Both the position numbers and the translations under genes were made by a program. Shown here in pieces: positions 1 through 11,898 of a DNA stretch of 52,350 nucleotides. This DNA comes from Caldilineaceae bacterium (lineage in GTDB: Bacteria > Chloroflexota > Anaerolineae > Caldilineales > Caldilineaceae). The notes below the pieces were generated by a model. That model had not been told where the DNA came from. It made no database searches and was given only the letters and a program-made list of their open reading frames with translations. The stretch is from assembly GCA_023384455.1 (NCBI GenBank), contig JAHDWH010000007.1, forward strand, positions 5,535-57,884. The letters are read 5' to 3'. Position 1 is the first letter of the stretch. Every line of letters begins with the position of its first letter.

Positions 1-3000
1 ATTGTCATTCGTCCAGCGCTGGCCCTGCAATGCAATCCCGCCGCTGCCATTGGAGTTGACTGTGCCCCGCAACACCACATCGAAATCGGTTGTGCCGCCG
101 ACATTGCTGCTATAACCGATGAAGCCGTAGTAGCCGTTGATGGTTATCCCGCTTTCAATCGTCAATGTCGTTCCCGCCTGCACCACCCGCAGCCCGTTCG
201 TCTGGGTGCTATTACAACTGGAATGGCGCTGGGGCAGAACAATCGTCCCCGTCCCGCTGAGGGTCTGCGTGCCCACAAAGTCCAGCCGCCCGTTCTCACA
301 CTCCACTGTGCCACTGCGCCCGATATTGACTGTGCCGTTGGCCGTCAATCCGTTACGCACAGTCACGACCGCATTTTCGTTGCTGACCGTCCCCACATTG
401 AGTGTGGCATCGATCCGCACCCCATCCAGCGTGCCGCCTGCACTGCGCGTCGTCAAGCCCTGGCCGCCCGTACCGGGGAGAATCTGCCCGCCCCGGATTG
501 TGCCGCCATTGAGTTCGAATGTATTGTTCACCTGCACCGGACCGCTTGCGTCCAGCACACCGCCGCTGTTGATGCGAATTACACTGCCGCTGGTCAGGCT
601 GAAGAGTTGCAGCGTGCCCGTCAGGAGCAGCGTGCCTTTGCCGCTGGGGATGACCACATCGTCCACCGGGCCGGGGAGCAGACCGCCGCTCCAGTTGGCC
701 GGGTCCAGCAGGTTGCCGCTGGCCGGGCCGATGAAGTTGACCTGCTCGCGCACGACAATATCACCGACCGCCGTCGTGCCAGCGCGCACGGCGGGGATGG
801 GTGTGGAACTGCCCTTCAGATAAATCGTGCCGGAGAGAACGCGGGTATCCACCCGCAGGCTGCCGATGATTGTGCTCACGTCCGCGATGCTGAATGTGCC
901 ATCCCCGCCCGTCACGCCCGTATAGCCGCCGGTGACTGTGACGGGCGCACTCGCCTTCACCTGACCGCTGTCATCCACCACCCGGCCTGTGACTGTCGTG
1001 CCGGGGTCCGGGCCGAGGCTGGCGGTGATGACCGAAGCGCTGCCTGTGTTGCCTTCCGTGTCGGTGACAATCGCGCCAACAGTCAGGCTGCTGCCGCTGG
1101 CGGGGACCGGGTAGGCGACTGCATACGGCGCGGTTGTGTCTGTGCCAACAGATGCGCCGTCCACCAGGAAAGTGACCGCAGCCACACCCGTATCGTCCCC
1201 CGCGTTGGCAGTGAGGGTTGTCGTCTCGCCGTGGACCAGCGGGTAGCCGTTTGTCGGGAATGTGATGTTCACCAGCGGGTCGCCAGAGAGGATTACATCC
1301 AGGCGCAGGCTGAGCGCGTAGTCGCCGTAGCTGCCGGTGGATCGCCCCCGGAAGCCGCTGGCCGGGTCCACCGCATCGACGGTCACACTGCCGGGCAGGA
1401 GGAAGGGCACAGTGTAAACGCCCGTCACATCGCTGGTGGCGGTAAAGCTGCCGTTGCTGGCAAGCACCGACACCGCCGCGTTGGGAATCAGCGCGCCCCC
1501 GTTGAAGCGCACCACACCGGTCAACGGGCCGCCGGGAGTCACAACCGTCGCGGTGAAGGGAGCGCTGATGCCCCCATTGCCGCTGGTATCCGTCACCCGC
1601 GCCGTCACAGTCAGCACTTCGCCCGGCGTCAGGCTGGCCGGGACTGTCAGTGTAAAGCCGCGGCTGGCGCTGGCGGCTGGCGGGCTGATGGCGCTTTCGC
1701 CGGAGGAGACCACCCCGCCGTTACTGGCATAGCCGACCGTCGCCACCTTCACCTCGTCCGCGCCGCCGACAGACAGGTTCAGCGTGACGCCCTGCACCAC
1801 CCGATTGTCGGGTGGGTTGACGGTCAGCAGCGCGGTCGGGCTGAAAATATCGCGCACGGGCAGGCTGATAGACGCGGGCGGGGATGTCTGCCCGGCGATG
1901 TCCACGGACTGAACCTGCACCGCCAAAGACTGATTGCCTGTGGCATTGACGGGAATTGTCACAGTGAACGTTCGCTGGGCGCTGGTGCTGGCCGGATCGA
2001 CGGTCACGCTTTGGCTGCTGACAACTGCGCCGGAAGTGGTGAGCAGCAGTGTCGTCACCCCTTCGTTGTCGCTGCTGTCCACGACAATTGCCACCTCTGC
2101 GCCCGGATCGACCAGCGCGCCGTTGGCCGGGCTGGCGATGCTCACCGCTGGGGCGATGACATCGCTGATCAGCAGCGTGCGGATAATCTGCCCGCTGCTC
2201 TGGCCCCGGCTGTCGTAGACCGTCGCGGTCAGGAGCAGACTGCTGTTCAGTTCGGCGCTGGCTGGGACGGAGACAGTAAAGAGCGGGCTGGCCGTGCGCC
2301 CGACAGCGGCGAGGATCTGGCCGGGGGTGACAGCAGGCGAAGCATCCAGCGTCACAGACGCCAGGCTCAGGTCGTCGGTGATAGCGAGACGGACCTGAAT
2401 TTCTGCGGTCGGACTGGCAGTCCGACCTACCCGGCTGCCCTCTGCCGGGCTGGTAAAGCTGCCCGCGGGCGGGTCATCGCTGATGACTGTGAAAGTGACT
2501 GGCGACGAAACACCCACATTGGCGCTGGTGTCCGTGGCCGTGCCAGTAACGGTAACGACTGTCCCTGCGCTCACACTGGCCGGGACCGTAAAGCTAAAGG
2601 CACGGCTGGCGCTGGTCGCGGTCGGGATAAGCAGCGCGCTGGCGACTGTCTCCACACCAGCGGACGCGTAGCCTATCGACGCCACGCCCACTTCATCGGT
2701 GACAGTGAGGGTGAGCGTCACTGCATCGCCCTGGACGACTTGCGTGAGAGGCATACTGACGGAGACTGTCGGGCTGAGAATATCCCGCACCCGCAGGGTC
2801 AGGCTGGGCTGGCTGCTGGCGTTGCCTTCCCGGTCCAGCGCGACGGCGCGAACGAGAACGCTCTGATTGCCCGTAGCCGTGAGCGGAATCGTCAAACTCA
2901 GCGTCACGGGTGCGCTGGTGCTGGCCGGGTTGACGGCAAAGCTGGTCACGCCGGAAATGACGCCCGTCGTCGTGAAAGTGACGCTGGCGATGGCGTCGTT

Positions 3001-6000
3001 GTCGGTTGCCAGAACGCTCACATCCACTGCCTCACCGGGGTTGTGCAGGCTGTTGTCCGCGGGGGCGGTGAAGCTGAGGACGGGCGGGGTGATATCACCG
3101 ACGGTCAGATTGCGCACAGCGCTGGTGGCGTAGCCCCGGCTGTCGGTGACGGTCACTGTCGCCTGCACAGCGCCTACAGCATTCCCCGGAATGTCAAAGG
3201 CGAAGGTTTGGGCAGTGCTCGTCCCGGAGAGGGCTGCGCTCGTTGTATGAACCACCGCACCGGTGACAGCCAGTGACACTGCGCTCAGGTCCAGGTCGTC
3301 GGTCAGGACAACAGTCACCGTTACCCGTTGGCCCGGCCCAAATTTCGCATCTTCCGCCGGGCTGGTAAAGACGACACCCGGCGGCATATCGGCCAGAACG
3401 GTCAGCGTCAACGGGCTGCTGTCGCCCACATTGGCGCTGGTGTCGGTGGCGACGCCGGTGACGAGCAGTTGGCCGGGCGCGGCGTTCAGCCCGGCGCTGA
3501 TTGTATAAGTCCGGCTGGCGCTGGCGGAAACGGGTGTCACGCCCACCACCGCGCCGTCGGCGAAGACGCCCGTGGCCCGGAAGCCGATGTGGGCCAGCCC
3601 GATGTCGTCGTTGGCCGCGACGGTCACAGCCAGGCTGCTGCCCTGAATGAGAGTTGTCGCGTTGCCTGCGGCGGTAGCAGTCACAACCGGCGGCACAATA
3701 TCCCGGATGCGCAACGTGCGGGTGACGGGGATGGAGAGATTGCCTTTGCTGTCCTGGCCGCGCAGAGAAAGGGTGACGATCCCGTTCGACGGCGTGTTGG
3801 CCGGAATGGGCAGGGAGAAACTGGCCGCGGCATTCGTCTGCGCGGGGGCGATTGTGCGCTGGTCAGCGAAGGTGGCTGTGCCGGAAGCGGTCAGAGAAAT
3901 CAGCACAATTCCGTCCACATCCATTGCCTGCACATCGACTGTCGCGGTTTCGCCGGGAGTGACGAGCGTCCCCTCCGCCGGGGCCACAAAGGCCAGCTGA
4001 GTTCCGGTAATGACGACAGTGCGCTGGGCAAAATTGCTTACCTGATTTTTGCCGTCGGCGGCGCTGGCCTGCAATGCGATGGCGCTGCCAAGCGCGGCGT
4101 TGACGGGCACAACCACTACAAATGTGCGGGAGACGGTGCGGCTGGCCGGGTCAATCGTGGCGGCGAAGGTCGTCGTCACCCCGCCAGTGGCCTGGACAAA
4201 GAGGCGGCTGACCGCCAGATCGTCTGTGGCCTGGACGGTGACGCTGAAGGGGTAGCCCACTTCGACGGTCGTCGTCAGCGGCGCGAGGAGGCTCGCCACC
4301 GGCGGCGTGTCGGAGAGAACGGTCAGCACAACGCCCTTATCCGGGCTGACATTGCCGGCGTTGTCGATGGCATGAGCCGCAATCGTCAGGGCCGGGGCCA
4401 TTGCGCTCTCCACTTGCAGGAGAAGTTCGTAGGGGGCTTGGGTGTCGCTGCGGCGCAAGAGGCCATTGACGTAAAAGTCCACCTGGCGGATGTCGTCGTG
4501 GCCGGGGGCAATCTGGGCCGTCGCAATCAGACTGTCGCCCACCACCACCGACGGGCTGCGGTTGCTGGTCAGGCTGGCGATGGCAGGCGGAATGATGTCC
4601 AGACTGGTGAAGCTGAGGCTGCGGCCTGCGGGTTGGCGATTGCCGGCCCGATCCGTGGCGGGCAGAATTGTGGCGCTGTAGACGCCGTTGGGCGCGAGGG
4701 GTGCATTGGGCGTAAAGACGATTACCCCGTTGTTCTGGATGAAGTCGATACGTCCGGCAACCGCTGTCCCCGCTTTGAAAAGTTGGATAGCGGGCGCAGT
4801 GTAGGCCATCGGGTTGAGCGCTTCCGAATACTGCACCCGGATCACCGACTCCAGCGGCGCGTTCTGCGCGTTGTCCGCCGGGCTGAGGCTGGTGATGCTG
4901 GGGGGCGTCGTGTCCTGGGTGGTAAAGCTGCTGACAAATTCCGCCGACAATCCCTTGCCAGAGAGGTCCTTCACACCGGTCTTGACTTTGACACTGACTG
5001 TTGCGAAGTCCGGGTAGGCGGTGGATGGGGTGAAGGTCAACCGGTCGCCGGTTCCGTTGAGTACACGACTCCCGGCGACCGTTCCCGCGCCCGCGCTCAC
5101 TTCTACAGTGGAAGCGCTGATTGTGGCCGAATTCACCGGCTCGGAGAGGACAATCTCAATCGTACGGGTGACGGGCTGGCCGCTGCTGCCATTGGCCGGG
5201 GTGACGCTGACGACGGAGGGGAAGCTCTCGTCCATCGCCAGATCGCCCACATCGACGGTCTGGCCCTGGCTGGTGACAGTGGCGCTGGCCGCGGCTGTGC
5301 CACTGCCCAGAGGGTCTTCCGCTCCGATTGTATACGTGCCCAGAGGCAGGTCGTCAAAGGTGAAGCGTCCGTCGCTGTCACTGACGCCGTAGCGTTTGCT
5401 GCTGCCTTTGGTCAGGGTAATTGTGATATCCGGCGCAGGGGTCGCGCCGTCCTCGCGCAGGACGCGCCCGGTGACAGAACCGGCGGCCTGCAAAGTGAGG
5501 GTGACTTGCGCGGTAGCGCCCGCGGTCGCCAGCGTGCCGTCGGCAGAGCCGCCCAGCCCGTTGGCCGGGTTGCGCGCGCTGACGCTGAAATCGCCGAGAA
5601 GAACCGCATCCACCTGAAAGCGACCATCCACGCCAGCGAGCAGATTGGCTGAGAAGCCTCTGGGCACACTGCTTTTGCGCCGCAGTTTGACTTCCGCCGA
5701 GCCGACCGGCGCGCCCGCCCCATCCACGACGATACCGGTGACAGTGCCGACGCCGAGCATCTGCACGGAAGCGGTGACGACTTCCGAGTGAAAATTGACT
5801 GTACCCGTGGTCCGCCCGCCGTCCCCGCCCACCTGGGCCAGGGCGACGACGGAGAATCCGCCCAGTGACACATTCTCCACCCGGTAGAAACCGTTGGCGT
5901 CTACGGTTGTGTTGCGCTCCGTGCGCCCATAGCTCACCTGCACCTGCGCGGTGGTGGAGGGGCTGCCGTCGGACTCAGTGACAATCCCCTGGACAGTGCC

Positions 6001-9000
6001 CCGTTCAGGCACTTGCAGAGTGACGGTGCGGGTGACGATCTGCCCTTCGCTGCTCAGACTGCCCGTGGCGCTGCCGCTCCAGCCCGTCGGCCCGTCGCTG
6101 GCAAAGAGTGTAAAGTTGCCCGCATTGACGCCGGGGAAGACGAAGCTGCCGTCCAACCCAGCGGAGGTGTAGAGTCTGGCGCTGTCGTTGGAACTCAGCC
6201 GCACGGCCGCGCCGGGCATCGCCGCGCCGCTGAGACTCTCCACCACCCAGCCCCGCACCTCGCCCTGGGGCCGCTCGCCGATGTTGACGCTAATCGTCTG
6301 GCCGTTGGCGGTAATCGCGCCGGGGGCTCGCCCCTCGCGGCCGGTGATGAAGTCGAAGGCTTCCAGACTGACGCCTCCTTTGGGCACGCCAGTAAAAGTG
6401 TAGACGCCGGACGCGTCGGTGACTTCGTAGATGTCGCGCCCGTCAAAGCCGCTGGTCAGGTGGACTTGCGCATCCGCAATCGGTGTCGTCCCATCCGCGC
6501 GGAAGAAGCGACCGGTGACTGTGCCGAATTCATCGGGGACGGTCACAGTGACGGTGACGGTTTCGCCCGGCGCAGGGATTGTGCCGCTGCGGAAGCCTTT
6601 GCCGCCGTTGGCTGTGTTGGTGGCGTGGACGCTGAAACGCCCCTCCCGCACCACCGGAAAGGTGAAGTTGCCGTTGAGGTCTGTCTGACCCGTGCGGCTC
6701 TGCTTTGTAAAATTGCCCTCGCGCAGGTGCAGAGGCGCGTTGGCAATGGCCGCGCCGGTTGTGCCGACGACCTGCACATTCACACTTCCCAGCCCCAGCA
6801 GGCGGATGTCCACCACCGCGTGGCCGCCCGCGCCCACACCGCCATCGCTGCGCCCGGTCAGCCCGCTGACTTCGTCCAGGGCGGTGACATTGAAGCCACC
6901 CGCGCTGATGAGCGGGACCGTATAGACACCGCTGGCGTCGGTAGGAGCGGCCACATCCCGCATCGTCCGCGAATTGAAACGGACGACGACGCCCTCGTCC
7001 ACAGGCGTTGTGCCGTCGGGCAGATAGACTGTGCCGCTGAGAGAACTGGTGGCTTTAAGGGAGAGGGTAATGTACGTCGTCGCACCCAGTTTGACGTTTG
7101 TGCTGGCGGCGACTTTGCCGTTGAAGGCGTTGACCGCTTCAACAGAGACCGGACCGACAAAGACATTCTCAAACAGATAGGAGCCGCTGCTGGGGTCGTT
7201 GTCCACAATGCGGTTTAGCTGTTTGGTCGTAAAACCGATGCCGATAGTCTGGCAGGGGGTAAAGTGGACGACGTAATCGCCGATCTTCACGTCCTGATAG
7301 CACTGGGGGTTGCCGTCGTCTTTGATGACATTTTTCAACACAGCCAGCTCGTTCAGCCCTACCTGTGCGGCCAGGGGTGTGATGCCGTCGTCGTCCAGAA
7401 TCGTCACCCGCAGGCTGCCTTTGCCCTGCCAGCGGATGTCGCCGTTGACTGTCTGGTTGTGGGCCGAGACGCGCACATTGCGGGCGTTGCCGTCTTTGAA
7501 ATCGGATTTGAAGGCACTGAGCAGATACCCCCCCTCCACCGCATAGGGGATGAGATAGAAACCGTTGGCGTCGGTGCGGCTGCCCAGCAGCCGCGGCCCG
7601 ACGGCGATAATTTCCAGATTGGCGACGGGTGTCACGCCGTCGGCCTGGACGACGCGACCGGCGATGCGTCCCACGACGGGCAGGCGCAGGGTGACGACAG
7701 CCACTTCATCGGGGCGGGTCAGATAGACCGTCCCTTTGGCGAGCAGTTCGCCTTCCGTCACCAGCGCCTGGATGCTGCGCCGGCCCAGGGGCATATCGGG
7801 CAGGGTAAAGCGCCCGGCCGCGTCGGTGGTCACAAATTTGAGACCGCCGCCAATCGTCGCCCCCTCCACCGGCTGACCCGCACCGTCCAGCACTGTGCCT
7901 TCGATTGTGCCGGTGCCGCCGAAGAGAATGAGATTGGCGGTCACGTCCTGGGCCTGAACAATCGTCGTGGCGACTTCGGCGGTCTCGAACTGGCTCTGGT
8001 CGAAGGCGGAGACCGTCACTTTGCCCGGCGGCAGGTCGGTGAGCTGGTAGGAGCCGCTGCCGTCCGTAAGGGTGTAGCCGCCCAGGCTGGAATAGACGGG
8101 CACGGCTTCGGCCGCGGTGATACCGTCGCTGCGGAAAACCCGCCCGCTGACACTGCCCAGCTCCCTCTGCACCCGGTCTACGTTAATGAGCGTCAGATCG
8201 ACGAGCGTCGTGCCGCCGTCCGCGGCCACATTGGCCACGGCCTGGGCCTGGGAGCGGGTGGGCTGGTGGGCGGCGATGAGATTGGCGTTGCCCACAGGCA
8301 CATTGCCAAAGACGAAGCCGCCGTTGGCGTCGCTGGTGGTCGTGCGGCTCTGTCCGCTGGTCAGGCTGGTCAGACCCACAGTCGCGCCGGGCAGGGGTGT
8401 CGTGCCGTCGGCGGCGAAGACGCGACCGGCGACTGTGCCTTTGCCGGAGAAGATCATCCGCAGGTCGATGCGCTGGCCGTTGTAGCGCACAGATGTGCCC
8501 ACATCCACCCGTTCGCCGCTCTCCGGGTTGGCGGCCACAAAGCGCGTCGGGTCGGCGGTCACGTAGTCCAGATGGAAACGACCGTCGGCGTCCGCAGGCT
8601 TGGCGGTAATCGTCACCCACTTGAATTTATCGCCCACCAGAATCTTCTGGATGAGTTGGATGGCCGCGTTGGGCACGGGCGTGCCGTCGGCCTGGACTAC
8701 CTGGCCGTCTACCACACCGCCCATTCCGGTCACAGTCATTGTGATGGGCAGGGTGGTGGAAATGGGGGACATCAGATGGCCGTGGCGGTCGTCGATGTTG
8801 GCGACGGTCAGGCTGCGGGGAATGAATGGCCCGACGCCATCGCGCAGGCGCACAAATGCCACCCGGCTGCTGGGCTGGAGAGAAGTCGCCAGCACCTGAT
8901 TCTCGTCCACAGCAAAGTTGACGATCTCCTCCGACCCGCTCTCCTGCTGGGAGGCAGCGGCGCTGATCTCCTCGTCAAAGAGCACGGCGACGAGACGGCC

Positions 9001-11502
9001 AAAGCGGTCCCGGCTGGCAACCTGCACCGCGCTGATCACATCCGGGCCGGATTCGGGCAGCAGCGCGTCGCTGGTCGGGCTGATCTGCCCCTCGAAAAAG
9101 CCGTCGCCCGTGGCGTCCACATTCAGGATAAGCTCGTGGGAGGAGCGGTTGCGCCCCACATCGAAGACGGGCACGGACAATTGGGCCCGGCCACCGATCT
9201 GAATCACCACATCGGTAAACTGCACCAGCCGCTGGCCTGTGGCGGTAGGAATCAGTACGCCCACATCAAAAGTGCCATTGGCTGTACCCAGCAGATCAAT
9301 TGTATGGCGGCCCGGTTCGGGCGCGGCTATAAACGCGAAGTGGCTGTAATTGCCGGTCTGGTGGCTGAGGTCGAAGAACTGGCCGTAGGGAATCGAACGC
9401 TGCACCGGCGCGTTGGCCGCGGACAGGCCCACCTGCTGGTTGGCCGGGTCGGTCACCCGCAGCACAACCGGCCCACCGCCGTTGTCCTGGCCGGTGATGA
9501 CGGAAAAATAGGGCGGACGGGAGACGGTGGCGGTTGCCATCTGCTGCTGGAAGTCCAGCGCGCTGCTGCCTGCCACAGCCTGCCCAAATAGTGCGGCAAA
9601 CTCTCTGGAGAGCGCTTCCCCGCGGCGGGACTTGCGCATCAGATTGTCAAAGGCGGCGTAGTCGTCGGCGTTGATGCGCTCGTTGCCGGTCAGCCGGGAC
9701 AGATTGTTGCCGGAGAAGTCCAGGGCCAAATCCCAGGCCGCGGAGAGTTCCGGCTCGAAGAGGCTGATGCGCTGGCCCACCGCGGCCAAGTCGAAGGCCC
9801 GCTCGTAGATCATCGACTGGTCTACGGGCAGGAGACCGACAGGCACAATCGGCGAAGTCGCCAGGGCGAACGCCTGGCTGAGCAGGCTGATGGCCTCGGC
9901 CCGGATGCCCTGGGGGACAAAATTGACTTCGCCGGGGAGTTGCAGGACATTGGGCGAGAGGGGAATGCCCAATTCGCCCACATCCATCCGAAACTCAAAT
10001 TTGCCCGGCGTATTCTCCGAGGCCAGACTGCTGGCGACAACAGAGCCGGTTTGCAGAGCGCGCAGGCGGAAGGTGGCCGTAGCCGAGTCGCCGGGCAGAA
10101 TTGTGTCGATCTGCACTGTCTCTTGGGAGAGCAACTGCGCGCCGCTCAGGCTGCGGGGGAGCAGGGAGAGAGTGGCGAAGTTGGCGGGTACGTCGGAGAT
10201 ATTCGAGACGGTGACGTGAAAGTCGTAGTCTTCGCCCTGGTTGATGGTGACCGGGTGGTTGAAGGTGAGGCTGAATTGGGGGTCGCGTACTTCCAGGGTT
10301 CCCACAGCCTTGCCTTTGATGGCGACCGGGCCGGTGGGCAGGCCGTGGAGTTGGCCGGTAATTTCAATCTGGACGGTGTGGATGCCCTCGCGCAGCCCCT
10401 CCACCAGAAACTCGGCGTTGCCGTCGTTGCCGGGGGCCAGGAAAGGGATGTCATCGGCTGTGCCCAGTTGCCCGTCCGGGCCGGGCTGCTTGACAGGCAG
10501 GATTTTCGGCTGGAAGGCCGGGGGGTTGCCGACGCGGGCCATCCGCAGGGGATCGTCCTGGGAGCCGACGACACCGTCCTTGCCGCCGGGCAGCAGAATT
10601 TCGCCCTGAATGTCGCGCACCACCAGATTGGAGCTGCCGGGTGCGATATTCGAGACCAGCAGCAGCGCGCTGAAAAATTGGTTCAGATAGGCAATGCGTC
10701 CGGGGAAAAGAATGACGCCGGGGACCTTCGCCACCAGTTTGCGGGTCTCCGGGTCGCAATCGCTGGCGCAGTCCATCTGAAAGCCGGAGATGCCCAGGCT
10801 GGTATATTCCAGCTCGGGCGGGCGGAAGGTGACGGTCTGTATCTTCTGCTGGCCCAGCCCCCCCATCGACGGGCGATAGGCGGGGGGTCGGGAGGCCAGA
10901 TTGGGCTGTTTGGGGATCAGCACCGGAAAGCTGATGGGGACTTTTTTGCCCTCCACGCCGATGGCGACGGTGAAGTCGACGGCGCTGAAGTTGTCCTCGT
11001 CGAAGAAGATGCCCTTTTTTTCGATTTCGTCGGCGCTCAGGGCGCGGGTAGTCACCTGAGAGACAATCACTTTGTCAATGACTTCGATGCTGACACTGCC
11101 CGGTTCGCCCTGCAGAATCGTCGCGCCGCCGCTTTCGATGCGGATGTTCTCAACGACATACAGCCCCTTCAGGGGAATAGGCGGAATCATCAATAGTCGG
11201 CCAGGCAGACCGGTCAGTTCGATGGCCTTTTGGAAGGCGGGTCCGCGCATACTGGCCCGCACGACCGCGTCCGCGGGCAGTTCGGGCAGACCGCCGACGG
11301 AGGGGTCCGAGGCGACGACGTTCATCCGAATGCCCGTGGCCGTGTTTTTGGGCACAGTCTGGTGGATGGGGTCGGGGAGAAGTTGCGCGCCCAGGACGTA
11401 AATCGTCTCTTGGGTGAGGGGATCGGGGGGCGCGGCGGTCTGGGCGAAGAGAGGAGAGACAGAGGCGAGGAGAAACAGGAACGCGAAGAGGATGCGTGAG
11501 AC
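1..11502 (-). CDS. Giant secreted modular protein (CnaB-like and Ig-like repeats), 3' end outside window
   Basis: One uninterrupted frame of about 3830 codons runs off the left edge. The mature N-terminus follows a hydrophobic leader (RILFAFLFLLASVSPLFAQ). In order: an N-terminal region without a recognised family; a dockerin-like stretch near 9600-9740 (NADDYAAF); about 13 tandem carboxypeptidase-regulatory/CnaB-like modules of about 90 aa (nt 8730-5236; openings such as GTVTGRFFRADGTTP); two SbsA/Big_5-like domains (5231-4600); about ten Ig-like modules of about 102 aa (4600-1545; PPVLSFTAPADNS type); two further CnaB-like modules and one Ig-like; then a glycine/asparagine-rich beta-helix-like region (735-1). 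A surface or matrix role is inferred; no catalytic domain was seen in the part present. The start is unresolved: no ATG, GTG or TTG lies near the leader. The only in-frame candidates are TTG at 11694 and ATG at 11814, both inside repeat DNA. Confidence 0.88.
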
Positions 11503-11545
11503 GTGAAACGTGAAACGTGAGGGGCGTATTGCGTGTTGCGTAGGC

Positions 11546-11592
11546 CAGTGAGCGCTGGTTGAGTAGCCGAGTCTTCGAGGCGTATCGAAACC
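11546..11592 (+). repeat. 47-bp dispersed repeat, copy 1
   Basis: It begins CAGTGAGCGC and ends GTATCGAAACC. A second copy at 52303-52349 is in the same orientation and differs at one base (T/C at position 11). Non-coding here. Confidence 0.85.
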
Positions 11593-11644
11593 GAGCGAAC
11601 GGGTATTGAGAAGAATTTTCGTCCACCCGCTTGGTTTCGATACG
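11581..11644. repeat. 12-bp perfect inverted repeat
   Basis: CGTATCGAAACC (11581-11592) is matched by GGTTTCGATACG (11633-11644) across a 40-bp spacer. The left arm is the end of the 47-bp dispersed repeat, so the spacer may be bounded by two inverted copies of one terminus. Function unknown. Confidence 0.7.
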
Positions 11645-11898
11645 GCGGGAAACTGCCCCCGCCTACCCTTCGACTGGCTCAGGACACCGCTCAACCGGCG
11701 CTGGTCTTGCGTCGTCGGGTTGGGCGCGTGGGTTCGTGACGCAAGTTGTACGTTCCGTCCGGTATCGTTGATTGTGCCGTCTGACAGGATGTCGGACCTA
11801 CGGATTTTCGTCATTCTTCGAACCTTTGCCTCTACTCTCACGTTTCACGCCTCACGCCTCAGTCGGCACTGCTTACGTAATACGAAATACGCAATACG

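Larger units (their letters stand above)
11503..11898. other. Repeat-built spacer between the two giant genes
   Basis: About 396 bp with no credible gene. It is a patchwork of short elements also found elsewhere in the window: GTGAAACGTGA-type palindromic units (11494-11522 and about 11835-11862), CGTATTGCG-type units (11524-11540 and 11873-11899), a 47-bp unit (11546-11592) and a CTCAACCGGCG-type unit (about 11666-11704) related to 35401-35466. The right end touches the stop codon of the upstream giant gene. The left end runs straight into the leader peptide of the downstream giant gene. No terminator with a clear U-tract and no clear promoter was seen. Confidence 0.75.

Noticed and set aside
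223-5652. Two long plus-strand open frames (223-3276 and 3328-5652)
   Set aside because: They lie opposite the giant minus-strand gene, are full of His, Arg, Ala and Gly in low-complexity order, and match no family. The minus frame gives clear CnaB and Ig modules, so these are GC-driven shadows.
7264-9591. 775-codon plus-strand open frame
   Set aside because: Antisense to the CnaB array; composition is typical of a mirror frame, with no recognisable domain.
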